From: Taudactylus pleione
Taxonomy: Eukaryota > Chordata > Amphibia > Anura > Myobatrachidae
Assembly (NCBI GenBank): GCA_031769625.1
Contig: JAUIMM010000566.1
Coordinates: 4,097,001-4,161,000, forward strand
Direction: 5' to 3'
Length of the DNA: 64,000 nucleotides
Shown: positions 1 to 10,269 of the stretch, in pieces
How positions within the stretch are numbered: the stretch's first letter is position 1
How the letters are laid out: each line of letters starts with the position of its first letter
Made by a program: the position numbers and the translations under genes
Notes under the pieces: model-generated
Database searches by the model: none
What the model saw: the letters and a program-made list of their open reading frames with translations, nothing else
Told to the model about the DNA's origin: nothing

Positions 1-229
1 AAAATAAAAAGCTTCTGGGGGCTGCTCCTGCAGCCCCCCTGCGCGGTGACCGACTCCGGCCGGGCACCAGCTTACACTGAGGTGCCTGTGGCTCGGGGGC
101 GGGGTATAGAGGAGGACCCAAGTGCATCCTGGGAGCTAAAAGCTTAACTGTGTGGTGCCCATGGATCCTGTTCCAGCTATAACCCCAAGGTCAACCCTGT
201 GGACCCCCTATGGACCCTGAAGTAGAAAC

Positions 230-483
230 GCCCGTTTTGACCGTTTGGCACGCCTGCGTTCGGATCACCACTCCCCGTTTTCAAGCACCTTCCCCTGTTA
301 CCACCCACAAACGCCTCATCCTGTCACTCAAATTAGCAGGCATTCGCTATTTTGCGAGCACATGAATTTCGACCGCACTGACTGATTTGCGCATGCGTAT
401 TACGAGCCGTACTCATGCGCAGTTGTGCGAACATCGCTCGGAGCGAACGAGCGGCCGCTTACGAGCGGCTCTGAATCAGGGCC
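230..483 (+). repeat. Harbinger-type non-autonomous element, right part
   Basis: The segment ends in CTCTGAATCAGGGCC, the terminal motif shared by several elements in this window, and is closely similar over about 240 bp to the right half of the delimited element at 28030-28614 (shared landmarks: GACCGTT, CACGCCTGCGTTCGGATC, TTGCGCATGCG, GAACATCGCTC). The matching left terminus is not present, so it looks truncated or interrupted. No coding capacity. Confidence 0.6.
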
Positions 484-1520
484 TGTGACCGCTGTCTTTG
501 TACCCTGACCCTGCTTATTGTATGCTGCCTGTGTACCTCAACTCTGCTTACTGTAAGCTGCTGGACCGACTGCCAGCTGTGTACTATGGGTCTGCATTAA
601 TTGTTACCTGGATTGCTTATTGCCTGTGTACCTTTACTCTGCTTATCATCTGCTTGAGAAGACTACTGCCTTTGAACACCTATTACACATGGCTATACTG
701 CTGTGGTGTCTGACTGTGCTCCTCCTGCTTGTGCCAGCTGGTTACTGTGGGTACTATCTCCTGCATATCATAATCTGGTACAATCAGGTTAGTCATCTGA
801 TATTACCTATTTTATTGCTCCTATCTGTAATCAGTACTTCACACATTATTGCTACCTTAAGTTTAAGCCTTGGGTACAACCAAATACCAGCAAACAACAT
901 AGAGTTAAATGGGAACTTGGCAGGGTCGGACTGGTACAGGAGAAAACCTCAGTGGGCCCTAGTGCCTGAGGGCCCATTCCATCCTCTAGGTGTAAGGTTC
1001 CAGACTGTGCACTCAAATGATACACTGTTACTCAGGATCCGTTACCTAGTGGAGCTGGACCTTGGATGAAAATGGGTACTTGGTTCACTTCTAGAGAAAC
1101 TACACCAAGATTTGCCCTCCTGCCAATCAAGGTGGATGGTCACGACACAACCCTGCCCCTCTCCTTGTTGGCTGTGGGCTTTAACATAATGAACACAGTT
1201 CCTGCCAGTGATGGGAATAGCAATCTATAGCTGGGTACATACTGACCGATATATCGCCTGTACGTTTGAATGGGCGATATATCTATAGTGCATTGCCGGG
1301 TGTGCACAGCGGTTATATCTGTGAATGAAGTTGTTCACAGACATATCTGATCTGCTGTGCAGCACAGCAGATGGCCGATATATCCATCTGCTGGAGTGTA
1401 TGGGCGCTGCAGGCCCGGCGGTGATTGACAGCTCCAGGCTGAGTATGGCGTCTCTCTGAGGGATGGCTGCTCTGCTGTTTCTGAGTCTGCAGTTGCCTGT
1501 AAGGGACAATCTGCCACCAA
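484..1520. other. Intergenic, unassigned
   Basis: No gene recognised. The + strand has short open frames (498-713, 620-1069) whose translations are hydrophobic and leucine/tyrosine rich, without recognisable motifs. The stretch 1220-1400 is rich in CGATATAT inverted motifs, typical of a decayed MITE whose ends I cannot define. A short segment near 927 (GGGTCGGACTGG) resembles a frog interspersed repeat end. Confidence 0.3.
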
Positions 1521-2213
1521 GGGGTCTATGTACTAAGCCTAGGAGAGAGATAAAGTAGATGGAGATAAAGTACCAATCAATCAGTCATTTTTCAAATGAC
1601 GATCTGTTACGGCGTTTAGCGGTATCTGTGCATGTTAATGTGCTGCAGATACTGCTTTTCCCCATGTATAAATGTGGGGTTAGGTGTTAAATAGCAGGGG
1701 CACTATGCGCCCCCGTCATTATCAGTGCTGCGCTGATGCCAGCCAATGTACGAACAGTCAGTGGCACTGACAGTTCAGATAGCTGTACCTATCGATTTCG
1801 ACAGCTGCAGCTGTCGTTGTCCCACCACAGCGTTGTCCCTGGCTGCGGCGGCTGCTCGGTTCTGGGCTGTGCATGGGAGATCTCACAATGCTTGCGAGAA
1901 CTCATGCATGCCCCCTGGAGCCGGCCGAGAGGTGAGACAGTGCATCAGCACTAGGCTAATGTGCTGTGGGGTCTGGCAGGGATTGCCGGATAGGGGAGTT
2001 TTCACTCCTCCACTGTGGTAGACGAGATGTTAAGACATCTCATCGGTACTGCTTCCTGCTTCGTCTCGGTAAAGAGGCGAAGGAGGAAGAGCTATAGCGG
2101 CACGATCTGTGCCACTATAATACTTCTCCTCTACAGCCTGTAAAGTGACAGTTAGGAGCTCATTGTTGGTAGTTTATCTCCTTCTACTATCTCTCTCTTA
2201 GTAAATGGACCCC
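1521..2213. mobile_element. Harbinger-like MITE with CAA target duplication
   Basis: Imperfect terminal inverted repeats GGGGTCTATGTACTAAG and CTTAGTAAATGGACCCC bound the element. Subterminal parts also pair: GAGAGAGATAAAGTAGATGG near the left end against the TTTATCTCC...CTATCTCTCTC stretch at the right end. The 3-bp sequence CAA lies on both sides (1518-1520 and 2214-2216), as expected for the PIF/Harbinger superfamily. No transposase frame, so it would depend on an enzyme encoded elsewhere. Confidence 0.6.
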
Positions 2214-3530
2214 CAAGTCTCTTAGTTGGCTTCTAATCCCTTTGTGCATACCTTCCATGTCCATTGTTCTAGTAGCAGGTCTGCATGAGGAGGAGTCTCC
2301 TAAAACCATCCAGCTTTATCCACTCTCCTGATAAAGAGGCCAAACCTAAGGATCCTGACCCGAGCCAACAAGATTCCAGAATTTTGACAGTATCACCATC
2401 TTGTGCTTAATTCTTATACATAAATTGCATTGCACTTAATTCCCAGGACTATGGTGTAATCACTGCAGTGCATTGCGATGTTATTAATCTCATGCATACA
2501 CTATCAGTATTGACAACACACACACGTTTATAAAGGGGCCAGACCATGTACTCTCTAATGGTTAGCTAAGCCCCTCTGGTGTCTGGCCACACGACTTAAG
2601 CCCTTACCGCTGCATTCCCCTGGTGGGCCCTTCATGCCCCAGTCCAACACTGGAATGGGGGTTACAACAGGTAGTTTCATGGCACAGTTACAGATGTGCC
2701 CTGCTATATCTTTGCCTTGTACGCGTCAAATCACGCCACGCAGAGCGGATACAAAGGATTGCATTATGCGATCGCTGTGAGCGCCATAGCATACCATAGC
2801 GTATACTGCTGCAGATAATCGCATGGTACGATGCGTGCGCACATTTGTAGCGCAATCGGCAAGGATGTAAGAAGGCACACCTGTACACTTAAATAGAATT
2901 GATGTATAAATGTATGAATTAAGAGTGATTGTATAAATTGTGCCTTCTTTTTAGTCTCCCCCCCAACCCACCCCATGCGGCTACCATGTCATGCCTTTTT
3001 CTTTTATCTGTATGGTTAATATTCCAATCTTGATTGGTTGTTGAGCCCGTTCTGAGCATGTATGCTACACACATATCCTGATGATGCTCAGTGAGCACTA
3101 CAGCAGATGACGTGGCCTGGATTGCGTATTTTCACACTGCGACTGCTGAGGAAGCAAACAGACTCATAGTGGGACATGTAATGGACCCAACGAGCCTTAT
3201 GTCAGAGAATCGGGGTGTGAGGGAGCATTATCACGCACAACGTTCATTAAGGCTGTGTTCATGCAAAGGCGTATTATTCAGAGCAGCAATTCTGTGCATA
3301 TATACACCTGATTGGTGACTTATCTTTTGCAAAAAAAAAGGGGGCTTGGGCTGCACATCCTAATCTTAAACATAATAAGAGGTGCTACCATGCTGAGGCC
3401 TGTAGTTCTACAACAGAAATAAAGGGGAGATACAGGTGCACACTAGGAGCACTAAGAATTGTAATTATCAAAATATTATACTAATCTCCAACAACTAACA
3501 TGTTCTTTTAAGTAAGGTACTTAGGGCCTG
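2214..3530. other. Intergenic, nothing recognised
   Basis: No gene, RNA gene or complete element seen. There is a GCGATCG-rich segment at 2690-2860 that looks like a decayed repeat, a C-rich run at 2957-2976, and a GGGG-flanked poly-A at about 3330-3341. Short frames here have no protein-like composition. Confidence 0.3.
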
Positions 3531-3533
3531 ATT

Positions 3534-4491
3534 CAGAGCCGGATGCTCTGAACGAGCGCCCGGTCTGAATCAGGGCGTTTTTTGTTTTTTTTTTTGGAGT
3601 GTCCTCCTGGACGCTCGCATAGCTGTGGGTGACCACCCACAGCTTATGCGAGCGTCCATGATGATGGTCGCGATGGTCAAGACCATCGCGACCATCGGGC
3701 TTGCGACGAGACCCTGCGGTAGGGTCTCGGTGACCGCAAGCCCTGGAGTGATTTTGGCTCTATCAGAGCCAAAATCACTCCCACTGACATCACTAGTGAT
3801 GTCAGTGGGGCCGGACCCAGACGGTAGGCGTTCCCATGGGGAAAGGGGGGGGAATGGGCCGGCGGTTCGATTCCCATCAGCGGCAGCCCGACAGGAGCAG
3901 AGTGCGACGCAGCGGAAGCCCGACAGTGCTGGAAATCCCGATCGTGGATAGGTAAGTATCCACTAACCTAACCCCCCTTAGGGGTGCCTAACCCTAACTT
4001 CCCCCCCAAGTGCCTAACCCTAATCCCCCCTCTAAGTGCCTAACCCTAACCACCCCCTTCCCCGCTACCTAACCCTAACCCTCCCGGGGGGTGCCTAACC
4101 CTAAGTCCCCCCCGAGAGCCCTAAACCTAACCCTCCCCCCAGCGGCTGTCCGATCGTGATGCCGGGCGCCGGTCTCCCGGCGTCGGGGAAATGCGGGCGT
4201 CTACATCTAGACGCCCGGCATTTCACCCTTGCCGGGATAAGACAGTCGGGAAGCCGGCTGCCGGTATATAGGCAGTCGGCTTCCCGATTGCTTCCCAAAG
4301 GGGGCGTGCTGTCACTCAACCTCGACAGAACGCCCCCTTTGGTGCTGGACCCGGAGCGACAGCTTGGCTGTCGCTATCTGGGTCTCGCGCATGCGCATGA
4401 CGGAGCTCCCTCCGTCATGCGCATGCGCACTAGGGCACCATCGACCCGCTTGCGAGCGCTCAGCGCTCGCGAGCGGGTCTGAATCAAGCCC
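3534..4491. mobile_element. Multi-hairpin Harbinger-type element
   Basis: Ends GGGCCTGATTCAGAGCC and GGGTCTGAATCAAGCCC are inverted repeats, and TTA flanks both sides (3531-3533, 4492-4494), matching the 3-bp TWA duplication of PIF/Harbinger. The interior is almost wholly a chain of hairpins. Left block: 3609-3657, 3663-3696 (16-bp perfect arms), 3697-3742, 3746-3780 (15-bp arms), 3780-3808. Right block: 4161-4181, 4189-4223, 4246-4287, 4297-4340, 4355-4375, 4387-4428 (19-bp perfect arms), 4443-4479. Between the blocks, about 3960-4140, is a degenerate C-rich minisatellite built on CCTAACCCTAAC. There is no transposase frame. The superfamily is inferred from the duplication; the hairpins are directly visible. 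Confidence 0.75.
3958..4142. repeat. Telomere-like CCTAACCCTAAC minisatellite
   Basis: About seven degenerate copies of a unit of roughly 25 bp, each with CCTAACCCTAA followed by a run of C. On the complementary strand this reads TTAGGGTTAGG, the vertebrate telomere motif with spacers. It lies inside the element at 3534-4491. Similar arrays occur at 16010-16320, 23610-23880 and 62285-62365, each in or next to a transposon, so I read it as an internal component of mobile elements and not as a chromosome-end remnant. Confidence 0.7.
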
Positions 4492-4717
4492 TTAGTACAT
4501 ATTTGGCCAAAGATGTTTGCCCACCTACCACGTCATGGTGAACCTCAAAATGTGGGTCCCTAACATCCCTAAAACTGACACATTAAATACATTTATCTAG
4601 GACTTATCTTTAAAAGAGCCCAATTAAAAGTGTGTACTGCAATGTAAAGGACCCATACCAATTACACTCACCTGGAACAGGTGGTAGGAGTGCTAGCCCT
4701 AGGGAAGGGGTCCTACC

Positions 4718-5095
4718 CATACTTGCCAACAAACAGCTCCCTCCTTCCGGGAGGGAGCTGATTGTCGGTTAACAGCGGGGGCGTGTCCGGATAGTTATGA
4801 CACATTGAAGGCAGAGGAGGGGTGGGAACGTGTGATCGAGTCATCGTGGCCCCGTCCCCTCTTGACAGTGCCATTATTTTCGGCACTGTGAAGCAGGGGG
4901 CGGGGCCATGATGACGTGATCCAGTGCGAATCGCATCACTGCATCCCCCCCGCTGCGAGGATTTCTAATTTATTCCGGGGGGAGGTCGGGAGGGTTGGTG
5001 GATGCCGGGAGGCTTGCCTGCTTCTCCTGGGGGCCGGGAGCGGCACCCCGATATTCGGGAGGCTCCCGGCCAAATCGGGAGGGTAGGCAAGCCTG
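4718..5095. mobile_element. hAT-like MITE (CATACTTGCC family)
   Basis: Termini CATACTTGCCAAC and GTAGGCAAGCCTG are inverted repeats. Flanking 8-mers GTCCTACC (4710-4717) and GTCTTACC (5096-5103) agree at 7 of 8 positions, fitting the 8-bp duplication of hAT elements. Subterminal CTCCCGG / CCGGGAGG motifs form hairpins. The same termini bound the much longer element at 19209-21913. Confidence 0.7.
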
Positions 5096-5228
5096 GTCTT
5101 ACCTTCAAATGTAACTTAAGTGCACAAACAGAAGAAAAAAAGTGCTTATAGTGTGCACGTGAATCTCCCCTTTTATTTTGACTTATCTTTTGCACCTACT
5201 AACAGGCAAGTGTAACTACACACTAATG

Positions 5229-5409
5229 CAGAGTTTCCCAAACGGCCCTCAAGGCACCCTCACAGTCCTGGTTTTAAGGATATCCATGCTTGTGCACAAA
5301 TAGTATAATCAAACTGACTGAGGTACTAATTAAGTCACATGTGCTCAAGTATGTATTCTTAAAACCTGGACTGTTAGGGTGCCTTGAGAAGAGAGTTAGG
5401 GAACCACTG
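5229..5409. mobile_element. hAT-like MITE (CAGNGTTTCCCAAAC ends)
   Basis: Starts CAGAGTTTCCCAAAC and ends TTAGGGAACCACTG, with inner pairing of CAAGGCACCCTCACAGTCCTGG and its near complement. Flanking 8-mers CACTAATG and CAGTAATG match at 7 of 8. Same terminal class as the elements at 31701, 33893, 35173 and 52090. Confidence 0.7.
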
Positions 5410-5595
5410 CAGTAATGAATAGGACCTGCAGTTTACCAGGTGCATATGTTGCCCATGCAGATACAGGCACCTCTTGAGAAGCCTACACTTCTACATATGT
5501 GCTGAAATATATTTTTGAGTTCACTACGTTACTGATATAATTTGCACCCCCATCTGCAACAAACACAACACAGTATACACAACACAGTATATTTA

Positions 5596-5792
5596 GGGGC
5601 TCATTTAGCAATGAATTTTATCATAGCAGTGGGTTTTAAAACTTGTTGTGTATGGTAAATGGTGCTCAAGCCAATCAGCTCCCGACTGTCATTTTTCAAA
5701 CAGATGACAGGAGCTGGCTGGAGCACCATCATTATATGCAGTGAGTTTTAAAACTCGTTGCGTATGATAAAACTCATTGATAAATGGGCCCC
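5596..5792. mobile_element. Short palindromic MITE (GGGGCTCATTTA ends)
   Basis: Left end GGGGCTCATTTAGCAATGA and right end TCATTGATAAATGGGCCCC are inverted repeats, and the inner ATTTTATCATA...GTTTTAAAAC motifs pair as well. About 200 bp, no coding capacity. The family is not assigned; the ends resemble frog MITEs built on ATTTATCAAT-type termini. Confidence 0.6.
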
Positions 5793-6429
5793 ATAATCAT
5801 AATCACACAAACCTGGGATATTTAGAGCATGTAATAAGGTATCTCTGCTGTCACAGTCGTTTTGCAGAAGACGCCATGCACTGTACTCTATGATTGTTCT
5901 ATAATACCAAGAAACATATGGTTGGAATCAGTGTAGACAGATACACAAACAGCTCTAACGCGAGGACGGAGCATAATCAGCGTGATTAATTATCTGTTCG
6001 GAAACACTGACCAGTTTTTATTTTCCGCCTCAGATCGAAATGCCTGTGGACAAGTAGATGGATTTCTATGGAGTCCAGGTTCAAAGTGTGTACCTAGAAT
6101 CCCTTTTAAGAAAGAATCATTAAGTAGCGTAGTCAGGTGCAGTAATTGTATTGAACTTGGGTCAGAATTTATTTCTAGCCTCGAGGTCTCAGCTTTTCTA
6201 AAGAATTTGCTCTCTCGTCCATTAGCATTTGTAACCACCATTCTTCTGGCTAAGTTGTATTGTGCGTCATGTCTACACAGAAATGAGTCACTCGGCTAGA
6301 CCGCTACTTCAAATGAAAGTAGAAAATGGAAACTGGGTTGGCCACACCATGACTCTATCTCTATTGACGACCCACAATAACCGGTTTGTTCAGGGGCTAG
6401 TCTACAATTTATTATACTTTAGGGGCCAT
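5793..6429. other. Intergenic, nothing recognised
   Basis: Unique-looking sequence without protein-like open frames. The overlapping frames at 5982-6299 (+) and 5990-6241 (-) are mutual shadows with no domain signal. Confidence 0.3.
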
Positions 6430-6918
6430 GGGCCTGATTCAGAGATGGACGCAAATTGCCATCGCAGTTTGGATCGCAATTGCTAAAATATGCTAAAGGC
6501 TCACTCGCAGTCCAGGGCTTAGAGATGCCCACTGAAAGCATCTCACATCCGCCGCTCACGCACAAAACCGGAAACATCGAAGGCGGCCATCATCCTTCTG
6601 AGTAAGTCAAAGCTGTCGCAGACATGCAGAGGGCTCTCCTGCTGCGAGAAAAGGCTGCAGTGGTTCATTTATGGACGCCCAGAAAACAGTGTTTAAATAG
6701 TCCTGACACGCCTGTGGTTTTCTAACCATCCCCCTTACCATCCCCCCTACCACATACGTTTACTAACTATCACTCACTTTGCAAGTGAATCCTCTGTGCA
6801 AGCATAATCGCAATCCAATTGCTGCATGTGCGCAGTGCTGCTTACACACATGTACAATGGCCAACAATCGCTCAATCTGCGTAATCATCGGCTTTGAGTC
6901 AACATCTGGATCAGGCCC
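6430..6918. mobile_element. Harbinger-type element (GGGCCTGATTCAGAG ends)
   Basis: Left end GGGCCTGATTCAGAGATGGACG and right end CATCTGGATCAGGCCC are inverted repeats of the family defined at 28030-28614. The flanks CAT and AAA do not match, so the duplication has decayed or one end is altered. Interior contains GC-rich segments with no transposase frame. Confidence 0.6.
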
Positions 6919-7689
6919 AAAGGTCAAAACTAAGTAAAAAAAACAAACAAACAAAAAAAACCCCTATATGGTGATGTCTAAATGTTTGTAACATTATGAC
7001 CCTTTTTTTTGTTCAAAGAAAATCAGCAAAATGATATAGATGAAGAAATATACATGTGTCCTAGGGTCATTGTGTTACTGGTTTGAGCACTCCAATTGGA
7101 ATTCTCATTTTCCAGACCATATCACCTTTCTGACGAGTGAAAACACAATTACGTTTTTTTTATGAAAGGGCCAAAAGGTTTCAAGAGTTAAAACTCATCC
7201 TTCAAATACTTTTTTTTTTTTTCACGCAGCGTATTTTAACCATTATCCTTTGTTTACGTCTCTTAAATTTTTTTCTCGGCTATATATGACCAATAACATA
7301 TGAAAAAAATAAATTAAAAAATTAAAAACAAAAAAAAAATAGACAACAAGCATATATAACATGTCTGCAAGCAAAAGGTTACAATTTGAGAAACACACAT
7401 GTATTAGAAAATTCTCTTTTATGAATTTGGCAATTTGCTTTTACAATTTAAAGGAAATCCTAAATTTATAAAAAGAAGATTATGGGCAAACGTTCAAAGG
7501 TTCTTCTGTTACTTCTGAAAACAAAATAAATTTGACCCTGGGCTGTAAGGAAAACAGATAATAAAATCTAATGAGAACGTTTGGGGGGGAAATATTTTAC
7601 TAAAAATCTTTTTCTTTTTTTTTTTAAACAAGTATATAAATAATGAAGTGATTGTTTTGTTTACAACACGTTAGTCTGCCCAATTGTCA
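6919..7689. other. AT-rich unique sequence, possible conserved non-coding block
   Basis: No repeat termini or gene. From about 7010 to 7640 the sequence is AT-rich, low in CpG and has no visible inverted repeats, unlike its surroundings. That is the composition expected of old unique DNA or a conserved regulatory element. Poly-A and poly-T runs occur near 6945, 7210, 7330 and 7615. Confidence 0.25.
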
Positions 7690-8201
7690 AGTAAATAAGA
7701 AAGCGTCACAATAAATTGATTTGATTATAAAGAATGTATATAATAAAATATAATAATAATAATAATAATAATACAGCTATGTCCTTGCTCATCTAGCTTA
7801 AATACACAATGCAACTCTGCTAGCGTCAGGCGTTTCTTTGTGCCGAAAATGCGTCTTAGATGCAATGCGATGCCACTAGGACGCACCAGGATACTGTGCT
7901 GATTAATGTGATATGTGACACTTGTATGTCTGTGTGCGACTGAGACTGTAAAGGGAACTTGGTGTGGAATAAAGCTGCGGCCGCTACATTGTAGCACTTC
8001 GCATGCTGATTCAGAGACTCAATCTCACACAAATATACAAGTGTCGCAAAAAGATGCCTGACGCTAGCAGAGTTGGCATACCAGGCATGTCGCGTTGCAT
8101 GGGGTATTGAGGCTAGATGAGCTAGAACACATCTGTATTATTATTATTATTATTATATTACGTTTTTATAATCAATTTATAGTGACGCTTACTTATTTAC
8201 T
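7690..8201. mobile_element. Long foldback element with triplet-repeat shoulders
   Basis: The left arm begins AGTAAATAAGAAAGCGTCAC and the right arm ends with its near complement GTGACGCTTACTTATTTACT. Moving inward, ATTGATTTGATTATAAA pairs with TTTATAATCAAT, an (AAT)n run at about 7752-7772 faces an (ATT)n run at about 8140-8158, and GTCCTTGCTCATCTAGC faces GCTAGATGAGCTAGAAC. The next inner part, CTCTGCTAGCGTCAGGCGT, pairs with GCCTGACGCTAGCAGAG. The paired arms therefore cover most of the 512 bp. No coding frame; family unknown. Confidence 0.7.
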
Positions 8202-8347
8202 AACCGTGCACTCGTCACGACCAGTCCCTCTCACCAATTTTTCCAAGAAAAAAAAAAACATTTTGAAGAATGTACACAGTTCCAGCACTGCTGGTTTTTT
8301 TTCTACTTGTGTATTTAAGTGTTACCGTGGAGCAACTTGCGCTAGAC

Positions 8348-8505
8348 CAGGCCAGGCCAACCTGTGGCTCTCCACCTGTTGAGAAACTACAAGTCCCAGC
8401 ATGCCTTGCAACAGTTTTGCTGTTAGGAAATGCTAAAACAGTAGCAGGGAATGATGGGACTTGTAGTTTCACAACAGCTGGAGAGACACAGGTTGGCCAG
8501 GCCTG
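8348..8505. mobile_element. hAT-like MITE, perfect 8-bp duplication
   Basis: Starts CAGGCCAGGCCAACCTGTGG and ends ACAGGTTGGCCAGGCCTG, inverted repeats. The interior pairs TGAGAAACTACAAGTCCCAGC with its near complement ACTTGTAGTTTCACAACAGC. CGCTAGAC flanks it exactly on both sides (8340-8347, 8506-8513). Confidence 0.85.
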
Positions 8506-8513
8506 CGCTAGAC

Positions 8514-9135
8514 CATAGAAATGTTAACTGCTGGTTGATTGCTGATTCTAGTGCAGATTCTATATGCGCGTTTGCTCTAAAACATTATGTTTTACTTCCC
8601 AATATAGAATTCAAAATGTGACAGAGAACTATCTATCCAAAAAAGGTAGAAAAAAAAAAAGTGTGGTCAGTTTTTGATGATACAGACCAAGTAAAAAAAA
8701 CAATGATAAGGGAAACTGAGGGTGCAGCAGTTATCTACATAGAAATATATAATTTATTAATACAAATAATTACATTGCAAATTAAAATAGTAAAGAATAA
8801 AGAACTCCCTGCTCCAATGATTCCAATCATAGTATTTTCCCATAGAAAGTAATGGATAACACCTTGTCTAAGCAAGACAAATTTATACCACTATGTTCCG
8901 CATTAATGCAGCATTGAAAGAACTCTGCACTTTTATAAAGAGGAGAATTGTTAATCCCTAATTTATTTCACTGTCTATTCATGACAAAAACAATGGACTC
9001 TAACAAAGGTTTTATAAATAAGTGAAAGTGGTATTAGAGAAAAATTGCAAAATGTAACTATTGCACTTTTATCAATAGAACCACAAATTTGGGGCCAGCT
9101 AATACTTTCTCTGCACAGCAAATGAGAGATTATTG
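8514..9135. other. Intergenic, nothing recognised
   Basis: AT-rich sequence without a gene or defined element. Poly-A tracts near 8650 and 8692. Confidence 0.3.
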
Positions 9136-9293
9136 GACAGATTTATCAAAGCTTGGAGAGAGATACAGTGAAGAGAAATAAAATACCATCCAATCAGCTT
9201 CTGTCAATTTACAGGATGTGTTTGAAAAATGAAAGCTAGGAGCTGCTTGGTTGGTACTTTATCTCTCTCCATTCTTTGATAAATCTCCCCCTA
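9136..9293. mobile_element. Frog-type MITE (GATTTATCAAA ends)
   Basis: The left end ACAGATTTATCAAAGCTTGG and right end CCATTCTTTGATAAATCTCC are inverted repeats, as are the adjacent GAGAGAGATACAG and TTATCTCTCTC. Inner CCAATCAGCTTCTGTCA faces AGCTGCTTGGTTGGT. Same family as 40430-40815. Confidence 0.65.
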
Positions 9294-9326
9294 TATTTTA
9301 TGAGAGTTGGGCTGTGGACAGTAGAC

Positions 9327-9681
9327 CATACTTATCTACTCTCCCAAAGTTTGCGGAAAGCTCTCGAATTTTTGGGGAGCCACCCGCACCCCCGGAAGGG
9401 TATCCGGATCTCCCGAATCTCGATGGGGAGATGATTGCCGGGAATCGCAGCATAAATGCCAGGAATTGCGTCTCCGTATAAAGGGGGTGGGGCTAAATTA
9501 CGCAATATGTCATTCAGCCCCACACCCTCATCGCGCTCCCGCAATTCGTGGCAGTTTGCCATTACTGGGGCTGGGCCTAATGACATAGAAACCAGGCCCC
9601 CCCCCCCATAGTGGCCAGCTGTGTCTGCTTGCTGGGCATCTCCAGGGGAGCAGATAATAAATGTCGGCAAGTACAGTATGC
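9327..9681. mobile_element. Probable hAT-like element, CATACTTGCC family
   Basis: Starts CATACTTATCTACTCTCCC and ends near GGCAAGTACAGTATG, with CTCCCGAAT motifs inside, as in the better preserved relatives at 4718-5095 and 19209-21913. Flanks CAGTAGAC and CTGCAGAC agree at only 6 of 8, so the right boundary is uncertain. Confidence 0.45.
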
Positions 9682-9918
9682 TGCAGACATCTCCCAGCAT
9701 CTGTCCCTACTGTTGTTCCTTTATATAATTCATTTTATGATACTGAATTTGTGGCTGAAGTGCTGGAGATGGGAACAATATAAAATTTGACCAGAGACAG
9801 TAATTCATACCTAGAAATGTTAGGCTTTTGATATATGGCTTTTGACAGCGTTCATCATCGAGCAAATAAGCCTGTTTCTTATACAGATGTGTCCAGATAC
9901 ATGTATCCTCTGTGCGCT

Positions 9919-10243
9919 ACAGGTCGCATTAAACATAACGTGTGAGCACCGTGCGACTCTGTAGCGCCGAGCGTCTTTTTGTGCTGCAACTTTTTCCCTT
10001 AAAATGCGTTACAGTGTCAGCGGCTATGACACTGTAACGTAGCATTTTGAATGCAGATACAGCCGCAGTCGCACACAGAATACAGGCATGCCGCATATCA
10101 TTTTGATCAGCATAAGCTGCTTGTGCATCCAAATCGCATCAGCTTGCAAATAACACGCATTTTGAGAGAAAAAGTTGCACAAAAAGATGCTCTTTGCTAC
10201 CAAGTCGCACGGCGCTCACACATTATGTGTAACGTGACTTGTA
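9919..10243. repeat. Foldback repeat with arms of about 80 bp
   Basis: Left arm landmarks in order: TACAGGTCGCATTAAACATAA, GTGTGAGC, GTGCGACT, TGTAGCGCCGAGCGTCTTTTTGTGC. The right arm carries their near complements in reverse order: GCACAAAAAGATGCTCTTTGCTAC, AGTCGCAC, GCTCACAC, TTATGTGTAACGTGACTTGTA. A smaller hairpin (GTTACAGTGTCA / TGACACTGTAAC) sits in the loop at about 10008-10040. No coding frame and no clear duplication. Confidence 0.55.
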
Positions 10244-10269
10244 TAGCCCAGAAAATAGACGTATATGGA

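Noticed and set aside
620..1069. 149-codon hydrophobic frame that could suggest a membrane protein
   Set aside because: Leu/Tyr-rich from CTG/TAT-rich repeat-like DNA, overlaps a second frame of similar character, and lacks motifs.
3864..3874. Perfect tRNA B-box-like GGTTCGATTCC
   Set aside because: No A box at proper distance, no acceptor or anticodon arm, and the flanks are hairpins of the transposon. Taken as chance or as part of the element.
3534..4491. The TTAGGG-like array as a chromosome end or fusion point
   Set aside because: Units are degenerate, with long G/C spacers, and lie inside a transposon with a target duplication; three similar arrays occur in this window alone.
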